From NCBI RefSeq assembly GCF_013155465.1, contig NZ_JABJVX010000002.1, positions 446,770-510,769 of the forward strand: a stretch of 64,000 nt of DNA, read 5' to 3'. Both the position numbers and the translations under genes were made by a program. The stretch comes from Alterinioella nitratireducens (GTDB lineage Bacteria > Pseudomonadota > Alphaproteobacteria > Rhodobacterales > Rhodobacteraceae). Numbering within the stretch: the stretch's first letter is position 1; each line of letters starts with the position of its first letter. The notes beneath the pieces were generated by a model that saw nothing but the letters and a program-made list of their open reading frames with translations, had not been told where the DNA came from and did no database searches. This document shows, piece by piece, positions 32,045 to 41,705 of this stretch.

Positions 32045-34494
32045 CAGAAAAACGCGTCAGCGTGCGCCTCTCGGCCACTGGCGGGCGGCAGGTGAAGGCC
32101 GAGCTGGAAGGCGTCGGCGAGGCTGGATCGCGTGGCTTTGGCCGGCTATCTCGCGAAATGGAAGGCGCCAACGCCAGGCTGGCTGCCTTTGCACGAAGGG
32201 CCCGCGTGGCGATGGCCGCAGCGGCAGCAGCGATTGCGGCGGCGGCCACGGCCATGATCCGCTCGGGGCTCCAGACGGTCGATGCGCAAGCCAAGCTCGC
32301 CGCCTCGCTCGACACCACGGTCGAGAGCATCCAGGTGCTAGAGCGCGCGGGCGATCTGGCAGGCGTGTCCATGGGTCAGGTCGAACAGGCCGCGATGCAA
32401 CTGACCCGGCGGCTGAGCCAGGCCGCCGCCGGGACCGGGCCCGCTGTCGATGCCCTGACCCGCCTGCGGCTGTCTGCCGCCGACCTGCAGGCCCTGCCGC
32501 TCGACCAGCGCATCGCGCTCATTCAGGACCGGCTGGCCGAATTCGTGCCCGAAGCCGAGCGGGCTGCTGTGGCCTCACAGCTCTTCGGCGATCGGGCGGC
32601 ATTGGTGTTCACGCGGATCGACACGGCGACGCTGCGCCAGGCCACGCAAGACGTGCGCGACTTCGGCGTGGTGGTCTCCGATCAGGACGCAGCCCAGATC
32701 GAGCGCACGAATGACGCGATCTCGCGGTTGGGGCTGATCTGGCGCGGGCTCTCGAACCAGCTCGCCGTGGCCGCCGCCCCGGCGCTTGAGGCGGTGGCGG
32801 ATGCCATGGCCACTGTGGCACGCACCACCGGGCCGCTCGGCATCGCCATTCGTGCGCTCTTCGACAATCTCGGGCGTCTCACCTCCTACGCCGCCGGGAT
32901 CGCCACGCTGATGGCGGGGCGCTTTGTGGCGGCCAAGATCGCCGCTGCAGCCTCTGTGCGCGGGCTCGCCATGGCGCTGGTGATCCTGCGCGGGGCTTTG
33001 CTACGCTTGCCGCTGATCGGTCTGGTGGTCGCTGCGGGGGAATTGATCCACTGGTTCGGCCGGCTGGTGCGCGGAGCCGGTGGCTTTGGCAATGCGCTCT
33101 CGCTGCTCGGCGACCTTGCCCGCGAGGTCTGGGCGCGCATGCAGCTCGGCGCCGTTGCCATGGGGCTGGCGATCATGGCAAGCTGGGCCGACATCAAGGC
33201 CGCGATCGCCGAGGCGCTGCAGACCTCGCTCGAAGCCGTGGTCGGTTTTGGCAATGCGGCGCTGAACACCTTCCAGGGGGCATTTGATGCGATCAAGGTT
33301 CTCTGGGGTGCGCTGCCCTCGGCGATCGGGGATTTCGCGTTTCAGGCCGCAAATGCGCTGATCGCAGGCGTCGAGGCCATGCTGAATGGCGTCGGGCGGC
33401 GCATCAACGGCTTCTTCGACGGGATCAATGCCGGTCTCGAGGCGCTGGGCATCGAGCGGCGCGCCTCGCTGATCGGCAATCTGGAGCTCGGCCGGATCGA
33501 CAATCCCTTTGCGGGGTCGGCAGCTCAAGCGGGAACCGAGGCCCGCGCGGCGTTTCAGGCGGCGTTCACAACGGAGCCGATCACCATGCCTGACCTCGGG
33601 CTTGGCGCTTATGCCGAGGAGGCCCGCGGTCAGGCCGAGGCGCTGCGCGAGGTGATGTCCGGCGTGGTCGATGCGGCAACAGCGCCGCTGGAGTCGGTGG
33701 CGGCCCTCCGCGAGGCTGTGGCCGCCTCGGGCACTGATGCGGAAACCGCCCTCACCGGCGCGCGCATCGCGGCCGAGAGCCTCGAAGATGCGCTGGATGC
33801 CACGGGCGAGGCCGCGGGTCGCGCGGGCGGTGCCGGTCGCGGGGCCGGTCAGGCGCTGCGCGCGGCGGCCGATACGGCGCGGGATGCCTGGGAGGCCACC
33901 GCCGAGGCGGTGCGCGCCGCGCAGGAACGCTCCCGCGAGATCGCTCAGGGCCTCGCGCAGGATATTGTCGGACCGATCAAGGAGGCGCTGAAATCAGGCG
34001 AGTTCACCTGGGAGACATTCGCCAGCGCCATTTCGCGGATTGCCCAGAACCTGGCGAACCGGCTGATCGAGCTTGCCTTCAAGCCGATCGAGAACGCGAT
34101 CATGCGCGCCTTCTCGGGCATGGGCGGCGGTGGCGGGTTCTTCGCGAACCTCTTCGGCTTCGCGCGAGGCGGCGTCTTCGCTGGTGGCCAGGAACTGACC
34201 GCCTTCGCGCGCGGGGGCGTCGTGAACCGTCCCACGGTGTTTCCCTTCTCCCGCGGCATCGGGCTGATGGGCGAAGCCGGACCCGAGGCGATCCTGCCGC
34301 TCCGGCGCGGGCGCGACGGGAGGCTCGGGGTGGAGATGAACCGGGATCCCGGTCAGTCGTCGGCGCAAGACATGTCGACGCGCATCATCAACGTGCTCGA
34401 CCCTTCCGTCGTGGGCGACTACCTCGCCACGCCCTCGGGCGAGCGGGCGGTCCTGAACGTCATCCGCCGCAACCGGAGTGCCTTGAATGCCTGA
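32041..34494 (+). CDS. Phage tail tape measure protein
   Basis: An 817-residue tape measure. The N-terminal third is helical and coiled-coil-like (LAAFARRARVAMAAAAAAI near residues 46-64, VDAQAKLAASLDTTVESIQ near 80-98). There are hydrophobic stretches near 285-345 and an Ala-rich repetitive region from 500 to 620. The C-terminus has Gly-rich FARGGVFAGG...FARGGVVNRPTVFPF near 705-735, typical of lambda-type tape measures. It sets tail length and passes through the tube on DNA ejection. At 817 residues it predicts a fairly short tail, an inference from the usual scaling. Confidence 0.92.
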   Translation: MTEKRVSVRLSATGGRQVKAELEGVGEAGSRGFGRLSREMEGANARLAAFARRARVAMAAAAAAIAAAATAMIRSGLQTVDAQAKLAASLDTTVESIQVLERAGDLAGVSMGQVEQAAMQLTRRLSQAAAGTGPAVDALTRLRLSAADLQALPLDQRIALIQDRLAEFVPEAERAAVASQLFGDRAALVFTRIDTATLRQATQDVRDFGVVVSDQDAAQIERTNDAISRLGLIWRGLSNQLAVAAAPALEAVADAMATVARTTGPLGIAIRALFDNLGRLTSYAAGIATLMAGRFVAAKIAAAASVRGLAMALVILRGALLRLPLIGLVVAAGELIHWFGRLVRGAGGFGNALSLLGDLAREVWARMQLGAVAMGLAIMASWADIKAAIAEALQTSLEAVVGFGNAALNTFQGAFDAIKVLWGALPSAIGDFAFQAANALIAGVEAMLNGVGRRINGFFDGINAGLEALGIERRASLIGNLELGRIDNPFAGSAAQAGTEARAAFQAAFTTEPITMPDLGLGAYAEEARGQAEALREVMSGVVDAATAPLESVAALREAVAASGTDAETALTGARIAAESLEDALDATGEAAGRAGGAGRGAGQALRAAADTARDAWEATAEAVRAAQERSREIAQGLAQDIVGPIKEALKSGEFTWETFASAISRIAQNLANRLIELAFKPIENAIMRAFSGMGGGGGFFANLFGFARGGVFAGGQELTAFARGGVVNRPTVFPFSRGIGLMGEAGPEAILPLRRGRDGRLGVEMNRDPGQSSAQDMSTRIINVLDPSVVGDYLATPSGERAVLNVIRRNRSALNA

Positions 34495-35659
34495 GCAGGG
34501 AGGGCCATTGCCGCCACCGCTCTGGCCCTTCGCGGCAGCGCGGGAGATCACCGAGGTGCTGGAATGGCGCACCGATGTGCTGACATCGCGCGCGGGCGAA
34601 CAGCGCATCGTGCTCCGACCCCGCCCGCGCGAGATCGTCACCTTCCGGCACAGGCAGGATGCGCTGGGGATGGCGCGCGTAGCGGAACTGGTGCGGGCCG
34701 GGTTTGCCGGTGAGTGGTTGGTGCCGCTCTGGCACATGGCGCTGCAGCCAGTGGCCGATCTGGTGCAAGGCGCGACCGAGATCCTGCTCGACACGGGCGC
34801 GTCGGATTTCCGGAGCGGCGATCTGGCAGCGATTGCAGTCGATGGTAAAGAGGCGCTGCCGGTGGTCATCGCCAGCGTTCAGCCCGACCGGCTGATCCTG
34901 GTCGAACCGCTGGTCCTCGAACTGCCCAGCCCGACGGTGGCGGCGCGGCGGATCACCATCGCGCCGGTCCGCGCAGGCGTGCTGACCTCAGCCATCGAGA
35001 TCACTCGCCGCAGGCAAAGCGATGGCACGGTCAGCGCCGGCTTTCTCTTGCGCGATGCACCGAATCTCACAGCACCGGTCCTGCCAACCTATCTCGGCCG
35101 CCAGGTCCAGACCGGCCCGAGCCTTGTACGCCGCCCGCTCACCGCCAGCCTGCGCCGTGCGATCGAGTATGTCGATAATGGCTTCGGCCCGGTCGTGGTC
35201 GAGCCGGTGAGAGATATTTTCGAACGCGGCGAGACGATCACGCTGAAGGCGCAGGGCCCCTCCGCGCGTCACGCCCTGCGCCGCTGGCTCTGGTCGCTTC
35301 GTGGACGGCAGGCCAGATTCTGGCTGCCGACCTGGGGGCGCGAGCTCCAGCTGCGCGCGGCCATGACCTCTGGATCGGTGCTGATGCGTGTGGCACCGGT
35401 GGCGACGCTCCCGGACTATGTCGACCGCGCGATCCTGCTGGAAATGCCGACCGCGCTGCGCTTCCGGACGATCACCGCAGCCATCGCCGAGGGCGCGGTT
35501 CACCGGCTCACGCTGTCCTCGAATCTCGGCGAGCCGGTGCCGCTCACGACGAGGGTGCATTTCCTGACCGCGATGCGCGCGGATGCGGATCGCGTCGAGA
35601 TCCAGCATGGCCCTATTGCGAGCGAGGTCACACTGCCTGTCATCGAGGTGCCTGCATGA
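34487..35659 (+). CDS. Distal tail protein
   Basis: A 390-residue protein directly after the tape measure, in the slot of distal tail/baseplate hub proteins. It is beta-rich with no enzymatic motif; the opening PPPLWPFAAAREITEVLEW and TDVLTSRAGEQRIVLRPRPR segments are typical of phage tail proteins of this order. A Trp-rich segment (RWLWSLRGRQARFWLPTWGRE) lies near 265-285. Start and stop overlap both neighbours, so it is translated within the tail operon. Confidence 0.75.
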   Translation: MPEQGGPLPPPLWPFAAAREITEVLEWRTDVLTSRAGEQRIVLRPRPREIVTFRHRQDALGMARVAELVRAGFAGEWLVPLWHMALQPVADLVQGATEILLDTGASDFRSGDLAAIAVDGKEALPVVIASVQPDRLILVEPLVLELPSPTVAARRITIAPVRAGVLTSAIEITRRRQSDGTVSAGFLLRDAPNLTAPVLPTYLGRQVQTGPSLVRRPLTASLRRAIEYVDNGFGPVVVEPVRDIFERGETITLKAQGPSARHALRRWLWSLRGRQARFWLPTWGRELQLRAAMTSGSVLMRVAPVATLPDYVDRAILLEMPTALRFRTITAAIAEGAVHRLTLSSNLGEPVPLTTRVHFLTAMRADADRVEIQHGPIASEVTLPVIEVPA

Positions 35660-36522
35660 CCTATGCCAGTATCGAGTCCTCGGTTGCCGAGGGCCGCCCC
35701 TATTTCCTCTACCAGTTCGTCGAGAGCGATAATGTCTGGCGTTTCACCAGCCGGGCCACGGCTTGGACCAGCACGGGGAGCGGCGGGAGCGAAATCACCT
35801 GGGAGCCTGCCGCCGTCGCCCATGGCGATGTGGTGCAGACGAGCGAGATCGAGCGCGGGCGGCTGGAACTGACCTGGCCACTCTCGCATCCCTTCGCGCG
35901 GCGGTTTCTGGTCCCTTTGGGCAACACGCCGGTGACGCTGACGATCTTTCGCGGTCACGAACAGGTGCTGGGCGAGACCGTCGCGCATTGGAAGGGCCGC
36001 GTGGTGGGCGCGGAGGTCGAGGGTCCGCGTATCATCCTTACCTGCGAGTCGATCTTCAGCACGCTGCGCCGCGCGGGCGTGCGGGCGAAGTACCAGCGGC
36101 TTTGCCGCCATGCGCTTTACGGGCGTGGCTGCGGCCTCGACATCGCGCTCTACTGGCTGACCGGCACGGTGACGGCCATATCCGGCAACGCCTCGAGCCT
36201 GACGATCCCCGAAGCAGCGGCCGAGCCCGCCGGCTGGTACCGGGGCGGTGTGCTCAGGTTTGGGGCACAACTCGGGTTCATCACCGGCCATGCCGGGGCC
36301 ACTCTCACGCTGTCGCGCCCGATGCCTGAACTGGCAACGGCGCTTGCTGCGCCGGAGATCGACCCGGAAACCGGCACACCGATCCCGGTTCTCGTCGACA
36401 TCGCCCCGGGCTGCGATCTGCGCGCCGCCACCTGCGCGGCGAAGTTCGGCAACCTCGCGAACTTCGGGGGATTCCCCGAGATCCCCGGCCGCAACCCCTT
36501 CGGCGGCAGCTCCATCGTCTGA
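35656..36522 (+). CDS. Tail protein, DUF2163 (BR0599 family)
   Basis: A 288-residue protein of the DUF2163/BR0599 family, related to GTA tail genes of Rhodobacterales. The diagnostic CRHALYGRGCGLD motif lies near residues 152-164, and a second Cys pair (PGCDLRAATCAAKFGN) near 252-267. It probably forms part of the tail tip ring. It starts by ATGA overlap with the previous gene. Confidence 0.9.
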   Translation: MTYASIESSVAEGRPYFLYQFVESDNVWRFTSRATAWTSTGSGGSEITWEPAAVAHGDVVQTSEIERGRLELTWPLSHPFARRFLVPLGNTPVTLTIFRGHEQVLGETVAHWKGRVVGAEVEGPRIILTCESIFSTLRRAGVRAKYQRLCRHALYGRGCGLDIALYWLTGTVTAISGNASSLTIPEAAAEPAGWYRGGVLRFGAQLGFITGHAGATLTLSRPMPELATALAAPEIDPETGTPIPVLVDIAPGCDLRAATCAAKFGNLANFGGFPEIPGRNPFGGSSIV

Positions 36523-36531
36523 GAACGCCCC

Positions 36532-36780
36532 ATGGTCTGGACCTTCATTGCACGGCTCGTCCTCGGGCTGGTGCTCTCCGCGATTTCCTATGCGTTGAGC
36601 CCGCGCCCCAAGGTCGAGAAGCCGCAAGCCGCGGGGCTCGACGACTTCTCGCTGCCCACGGCCGAGGAAGGCCGACCGATCCCGGTGGTCTTCGGCACGG
36701 TACTGATCACCGGGCCGAACGTCGTCTGGGCAGGCGATCTCAAGGTCGATCCGATCAGGAAGAAAGGCGGCAAGAAATGA
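36532..36780 (+). CDS. Tail assembly protein (82 aa)
   Basis: An 82-residue protein with a hydrophobic N-terminal helix (WTFIARLVLGLVLSAISYAL) and a conserved-looking EEGRPIPVVFGTVLITGPNV segment. The latter is related to the N-terminal part of large phage tail-tip proteins and is often annotated as a phage tail protein. Its small size and position next to the tip protein gene suggest a split N-terminal module or a membrane-associated assembly factor. The stop overlaps the next ATG. Confidence 0.75.
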   Translation: MVWTFIARLVLGLVLSAISYALSPRPKVEKPQAAGLDDFSLPTAEEGRPIPVVFGTVLITGPNVVWAGDLKVDPIRKKGGKK

Positions 36781-37001
36781 CGCGCGTGACGATCCAGGAC
36801 CTGCGCGATGCCCGCTATTGCCTCGCCGGCGTGCGGCCCTGGTTCCGCCGCCACGGGTTCGACTGGCAGGACTTCCTCGCGCGCGGCATCGAGGCCGATC
36901 GGCTGCGCGCGACCGGGGATGCGCTGGTGGAGCCGGTGATCCGGATCGCCGAGACGAGGAAGCGGGAGCGGGCGACGGAGGCCAGCAATGGGCGGGCGTA
37001 G
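36777..37001 (+). CDS. Small tail-operon protein (74 aa)
   Basis: A 74-residue protein (TIQDLRDARYCLAGVRPWFRRHGFDWQDFL region) that occurs between tail assembly and tail-tip genes in related phages as a conserved hypothetical. Overlaps of four bases upstream and 14 downstream support translation. No motif suggests a specific role. Confidence 0.75.
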   Translation: MTRVTIQDLRDARYCLAGVRPWFRRHGFDWQDFLARGIEADRLRATGDALVEPVIRIAETRKRERATEASNGRA

Positions 37002-40000
37002 CAAGGCGCAGACCGTCGGCTTCCGCTATTCTCTGGGCATGCATCTGGCGCTCTGCCACGGGCCGATCGATGCCATCCGCGAGATCCTCGTAGACCGTCG
37101 CACTGCCTGGTCAGTGACGACCGGTGGCGGCGTCTCGGGCGGCGGCGCGGCCGTCGAGACGCGGGTCGGTACGGTTGCAGGCATGGCGGCAACCGCAGCG
37201 CTGGCGGGCGACACTGGCGCTTTGATCACCTTTCCGGGAACGCGCGCGGGCGTGCGAATCGGCCGGGACTTCCGCTTGCTTCTGGCGAATGGTACGAGCC
37301 AGACGATCACGCTGCGGGGCGTGACATTCAACGCCGCCACCAATGTCACCTCCTGGTCCGTCCTGCCCGAGGCGCTGAGTTTCCCTTCGCAATCGGTCGA
37401 GGTGTTCGAGGCGACCAGCGCCGCCAGCAATGCCGGCGCTGGTGGTGGGCGCATCCGGATCGACAAGCCCGACCTCTTCGGGGGCGAGAGCCGCGAGGGG
37501 GGTATTCGCGGCGATGTCGATGTGCTGATGGGCGGGCCAGGTCAGGGACAGAACGACTATCTGAGCGCCCGCATGAACGGCAACGTGCCCGCCTATCGCG
37601 GGCTCTGCTCTCTGGTACTGCGACGGGTGTATCTGGGCATCAACCCCTACCTCAAGCCTTGGGCCGTGCGGGTCACCCGCGTGCTGACCGGCGAGGCGGG
37701 GGCGGCGCAATGGTATCCCGAGAAGGCACCGATCGTGCCCGAGGCCAATATCTCGGACGCGGCGATTTACATGACGCTCGATGTCTCGGGCTCGATGTCA
37801 GGCACGCGGATGGCCGCGCAGAAGGCGGGCGTCGCGGCGCTGATCCGCGAGATCGGTGCCAGTGTCGATCCCGACCGCCCCAACGACATCCGCATCGTGC
37901 TGTGGAATGCGGGCGTCGCGGGATCGATCGAACGACGCAACATGGAACCCGAGGACTACGAGGCACTCGAGGCCTGGATGCTGGCGCTCTCGAACAGCAC
38001 TTCGGGGGGCACAAACTTCAACGCGGCCTTTGCCGAGGCCAGCACCTTCTTTGCCGGTGGCGGGTCCAAGCGTCGGATCGTCATCTTCGTGACCGATGGC
38101 GAACCCTCGCCCATCTCATCAGTCGATGCGGCTGTGGCCACCATCGCCAGCCTGCCGCCCGTCGACATCTTCGGCTTCAACATCGCGCTGGCCAACACGA
38201 CCTTTACCGCGCGCATCGACAACACGCCGGTGGACGGCGTGCCGGTGATCCCGCCCGGCAACCCGCAGGCGCTGGTCGCCTCCCTGCGCGGGGCCTTCGG
38301 CAACGGCTCGGACATGAACCCGGCCCATATCATCCGCGAATGCCTGACCAACCGCGACTGGGGTCTGGGCTATTCCACGGTCGAGATCGGGGCGAGTTTC
38401 ACGATCGCTGCGGACACGCTCTACACCGAGGGCTTCGGCCTGTCGCTGATCTGGCAGCAGGACAGCTCCATCGAGGAGTTCATCGGCAGCGTTCTCGACC
38501 ATATCGATGCCACGCTCTTCATCGACCGGCGCACCGGGCTCTGGGAGATCAGGCTGATCCGGGCTGACTACACGGCCGCAACACTGCCGCTCTTCGACGA
38601 GGCCAATGTCGTGGACTGGGGCCGGCTGGGGCGGCGCGCGCCGTCGGACCTCGTCAACAGCGTGACCGTGCGCTTCACCGATGCCTGGACCGACGACACG
38701 GGAGCAGTCTCGGTCACCGACACCGCGCGCGTCCAGTCCATGGGCGAGGTGATCGCCACCACGCTCGACTATCCGGGCATCCGCTACCAGGGGCTGGCGA
38801 TCCGCGTGGCCGAGCGCGACCTTCGCGCCCTTTCCGTGCCGCTACTCACGGGCGAGATCGTGGTGAACCGCGAAGGCGCCGATCTCGGGCCTGGCGATGT
38901 GATCCGGCTGCGGTCGCCCCGCCTCGGGCTCGACGACGTGGTGATGCGCATCTCGGAGATCGGTCAGGGCGACGGGCGCGACAACGGCATCCGGCTGAAG
39001 CTCGCCGAGGACGTCTTTGCCCTTGGTGCGACCGCCATCGCGGGCGGGCGCATGCCGACAGGGACCGGCGTTGCCGCACCGCCGCGGGCACTCGCCCGGC
39101 GCATGGTCGAGGAGGCCCCGTACTGGCTGCTGGTCCGCGAACTCGGCCACTCCGAGGCTGACCGGATTCTTTCGGAGGATCCCGATGCGGGCGCGGTAGT
39201 CGCCACGGGCGAGCGCCCCAGCGCCGATGCGCTGGCGGCGGAACTCTGGATCGATCCCGGCACTGGTCCGGCCCAGGAAGGCGTGGTCGCGTTCGCGCCG
39301 ACAGTGCTGCTCGCGGCAGACGTCTCAGATCACCCGGAGGATCGCGTTCTCCCCGTGACCGGCTGGCGCGACATCGGCGAGGTCGGGATCGGCACGCTGG
39401 CAAGCGTCGGCGGCGAACTGGTGCGCGTGGACGGGATCACGTCTGCGGCCATCACCGTGGGCCGGGGTTGCCTCGACACCGTCCCGCGCGCGCATGCGGC
39501 TGGCGCGCCGGTGATCTTCTTCGACGAGGGTGCTCGGATCACCGAGGAGGCTTGGGCCGCGGGCGAGACCCTCGCGATCCGGCTGCTGCCCGAGACCGGG
39601 CGCGGCACGCTCGCCTTCGCGCTCTCGCCCGAGGACAGCGTGACACTCGACCGCCGCGCCATCCGGCCCCTGCCGCCTGGCCGGGTGCAGGCCAACGGCA
39701 GCTATGCGCCCGATGTCGATGCGCTGATCGCAGATGATCTGGTGCTGACCTGGACCCACCGCGACCGGCTGACCCAGACCAGCCCGGTGATCGTCGACCA
39801 CACCGGCGCCTCGATCGGACCCGAGCCGGGCGTCGGCTATGCGATCGAGGTGCGCTGGATCGACCCTGACACTGGCGCGGCTCTCATGCCGCCGGGCATC
39901 ACCTTCGACGCTGGCAGCGGCACGAGCTGGACGCTGTCGCCCGAGGACGTACCGGAGAGTGGCGCACCCGAGCGCACGGCCGAAATCGACATCGCCGTCC

Positions 40001-40119
40001 GGGCGCGTCGGATGGTCGGCGACACCTGGATCACCGACCGCGAGGCGCGCCGGTTCCGCCTGAATGCGCCCTTTGCCGCCGGTTGGGATCGCGGCTGGGG
40101 CTTTCTCTGGGGCAGCTGA
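36988..40119 (+). CDS. Tail-tip attachment protein with von Willebrand A domain
   Basis: A 1043-residue tail-tip (gpJ-like) protein. The N-terminal LCHGPIDAIREILVDRR and the central FIGSVLDHIDATLFIDRRTG segment are typical of phage tip proteins, followed by beta-rich domains. Between them, about residues 258-440, sits a von Willebrand factor A domain with a complete MIDAS metal site: DVSGS (Asp265, Ser267, Ser269), Thr342 in SGGTNF, and Asp370 in VTDGE. The domain probably binds a ligand in a metal-dependent way, perhaps a host receptor or another tail subunit. It overlaps the upstream gene by 14 bases. Confidence 0.88.
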   Translation: MGGRSKAQTVGFRYSLGMHLALCHGPIDAIREILVDRRTAWSVTTGGGVSGGGAAVETRVGTVAGMAATAALAGDTGALITFPGTRAGVRIGRDFRLLLANGTSQTITLRGVTFNAATNVTSWSVLPEALSFPSQSVEVFEATSAASNAGAGGGRIRIDKPDLFGGESREGGIRGDVDVLMGGPGQGQNDYLSARMNGNVPAYRGLCSLVLRRVYLGINPYLKPWAVRVTRVLTGEAGAAQWYPEKAPIVPEANISDAAIYMTLDVSGSMSGTRMAAQKAGVAALIREIGASVDPDRPNDIRIVLWNAGVAGSIERRNMEPEDYEALEAWMLALSNSTSGGTNFNAAFAEASTFFAGGGSKRRIVIFVTDGEPSPISSVDAAVATIASLPPVDIFGFNIALANTTFTARIDNTPVDGVPVIPPGNPQALVASLRGAFGNGSDMNPAHIIRECLTNRDWGLGYSTVEIGASFTIAADTLYTEGFGLSLIWQQDSSIEEFIGSVLDHIDATLFIDRRTGLWEIRLIRADYTAATLPLFDEANVVDWGRLGRRAPSDLVNSVTVRFTDAWTDDTGAVSVTDTARVQSMGEVIATTLDYPGIRYQGLAIRVAERDLRALSVPLLTGEIVVNREGADLGPGDVIRLRSPRLGLDDVVMRISEIGQGDGRDNGIRLKLAEDVFALGATAIAGGRMPTGTGVAAPPRALARRMVEEAPYWLLVRELGHSEADRILSEDPDAGAVVATGERPSADALAAELWIDPGTGPAQEGVVAFAPTVLLAADVSDHPEDRVLPVTGWRDIGEVGIGTLASVGGELVRVDGITSAAITVGRGCLDTVPRAHAAGAPVIFFDEGARITEEAWAAGETLAIRLLPETGRGTLAFALSPEDSVTLDRRAIRPLPPGRVQANGSYAPDVDALIADDLVLTWTHRDRLTQTSPVIVDHTGASIGPEPGVGYAIEVRWIDPDTGAALMPPGITFDAGSGTSWTLSPEDVPESGAPERTAEIDIAVRARRMVGDTWITDREARRFRLNAPFAAGWDRGWGFLWGS

Positions 40120-40164
40120 CGGGCCTCTCCGCAATCATCGCGACCAACATGAAAGAAGACGAGC

Positions 40165-40839
40165 ATGCCGGAACGGATCATGCCGGGACTGGGGCTGCGC
40201 GCCTTCTATGACCCCGGCCAGCGCAACTGGGGCACCAGCGTCAGCGAGGATTTGCGCACCCTTTCAGTGCTGGTACAGGCCCGCGCGCTGTCGCGAAGCT
40301 CGGTTCTGCCCGGAAGCGGGAATGCGGGCGATATCTACATCGTGCCCGAAGGTACGCCCGCCAATGCCGGCGCTTTGGCGCTCTGGGACGGGGAGTCGGG
40401 AAGCGAGACATGGGTACTCCTAACCCCGCAGCCGGGCTGGCAGGTCTGGATTGCCGACGAGGCCCGGCATGTGCGCTTTGAAGGCGCGGCGTGGGTCGAG
40501 GTGCCCCGCCCCGGTATCGTGCCGATCCGCACCCTCACGGCCACGGCGCACACGCTGGAAGTCATCGACACCGGCTGCATTATCGAGACGACAGGATCGT
40601 CGGCCGTCACTATCACGATTCCGCCCGAAGCTTCTGTGCCCTTCGAGAACGGCGGACTGATTAATGTCACGCAGGTCGGCGCGGGGATTGCCACCATCGC
40701 CGCGGCAGCCGGGGTGTCGCTCAATGGCGTGACGGCTGGATCGGTGGCGCTCGACGGCCAATGGTCGGGCGTGGCGCTGGTGAAGCGCGGTGCGGATGCA
40801 TGGGTCATTCAGGGTGCGTTGGCGGGGGCCGTCGCATGA
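40165..40839 (+). CDS. Tail fibre protein with DUF2793 domain
   Basis: A 224-residue protein. Residues 1-110 carry a DUF2793-like domain (GDIYIVPEGTPANAGALALWDG, WQVWIADEARHVRFEGAAWVE split over two strands), common in alphaproteobacterial tail fibres. The C-terminal half is a beta-repeat rich in Thr/Ile (ETTGSSAVTITIPPEASVPF), fitting a trimeric fibre shaft or tip. It follows the tip protein and precedes the SPRY-like protein by overlap. Confidence 0.8.
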   Translation: MPERIMPGLGLRAFYDPGQRNWGTSVSEDLRTLSVLVQARALSRSSVLPGSGNAGDIYIVPEGTPANAGALALWDGESGSETWVLLTPQPGWQVWIADEARHVRFEGAAWVEVPRPGIVPIRTLTATAHTLEVIDTGCIIETTGSSAVTITIPPEASVPFENGGLINVTQVGAGIATIAAAAGVSLNGVTAGSVALDGQWSGVALVKRGADAWVIQGALAGAVA

Positions 40840-41705
40840 GTCTTCTGATGCTGCGCGCCGCCATCCTGGCGCAGGGTGGTGATACGGGGCCTCCCGTCGA
40901 TATCGGCTCTGCTTGGGAGCTGGATGTCGCCCGCCGCCCCGGAGGGTACACGCTCTCGGATGGCAACCAGACCGCGATCAACACCTCGGGCGGCAGCGAC
41001 TATCGCCGCTGGGTGCCGGCCGCCAAGGCGATCCGACCAACGGATGGACGTCGTTATTGGGAGGTTCTGTGTGCCTCCAGCGGTGCTGTGGAGTTCGACG
41101 GCTATCTGGGCATCGTCTCCGATGAGCAACGCGAGGAATATGACGCGGGCAACAATCCGATCACGCTGGGCTCGATCGGGTATCGCGGCAACGGCTCGCT
41201 CTGGTCGTCGAACACCGGCACCGCCAGCCAGCGCCTGTCCGGGCTTGCCACCTATGGGGCGGGCGACGTGGTGATGTTCGTGTTTGATCCCGGCGATGCC
41301 AGCCTCTGGATCGGGCTGAACGGTATCTGGCGCGACGATCCGGTCAGCGGCGCGCCGACATGGAATGCCGCACCGAGTGCCGGCTTCTATCCACAGATCC
41401 AGGGACGCGATCCGGGCGATGGCGGTACGCTGCGCTCGCTGCCCTCGCAGTTCAGCTACCCGGTTCCACCCGGAACCCAGGCGCTGGGCTATGAGGATCC
41501 CGATCTGCGCATTTACCAGACCCATGCCTTCATCGAGTTTGCCTGGGACCGTGATCTCAGCATTGCAGAGGTCGAAGCCTGGCTCGATCTCGGCGGCGGC
41601 CCGCGCCTCACCTCGGGCAATGTCTCGCTGTTTCTCGATCACGGCGGGGGCACTGCCCTCTCCGCCGCCCATGCCGCCCTCTATATCGAAGTGGACCTTT
41701 CATGA
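40836..41705 (+). CDS. Tail appendage protein with SPRY-like domain
   Basis: A 289-residue protein. Residues 70-190 look like a SPRY/B30.2 beta-sandwich: RRYWEVLCASSGAVEFDGYLG, SIGYRGNGSLWSS, then a YGAGDVVMFVFDPGDASLWI strand with the downstream GLNGIW. SPRY folds bind proteins or glycans, so this is a plausible receptor-binding module. The C-terminus contains a beta-rich region ending in an Ala-rich tail. Start and stop overlap the neighbours by four bases. Confidence 0.75.
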   Translation: MSLLMLRAAILAQGGDTGPPVDIGSAWELDVARRPGGYTLSDGNQTAINTSGGSDYRRWVPAAKAIRPTDGRRYWEVLCASSGAVEFDGYLGIVSDEQREEYDAGNNPITLGSIGYRGNGSLWSSNTGTASQRLSGLATYGAGDVVMFVFDPGDASLWIGLNGIWRDDPVSGAPTWNAAPSAGFYPQIQGRDPGDGGTLRSLPSQFSYPVPPGTQALGYEDPDLRIYQTHAFIEFAWDRDLSIAEVEAWLDLGGGPRLTSGNVSLFLDHGGGTALSAAHAALYIEVDLS

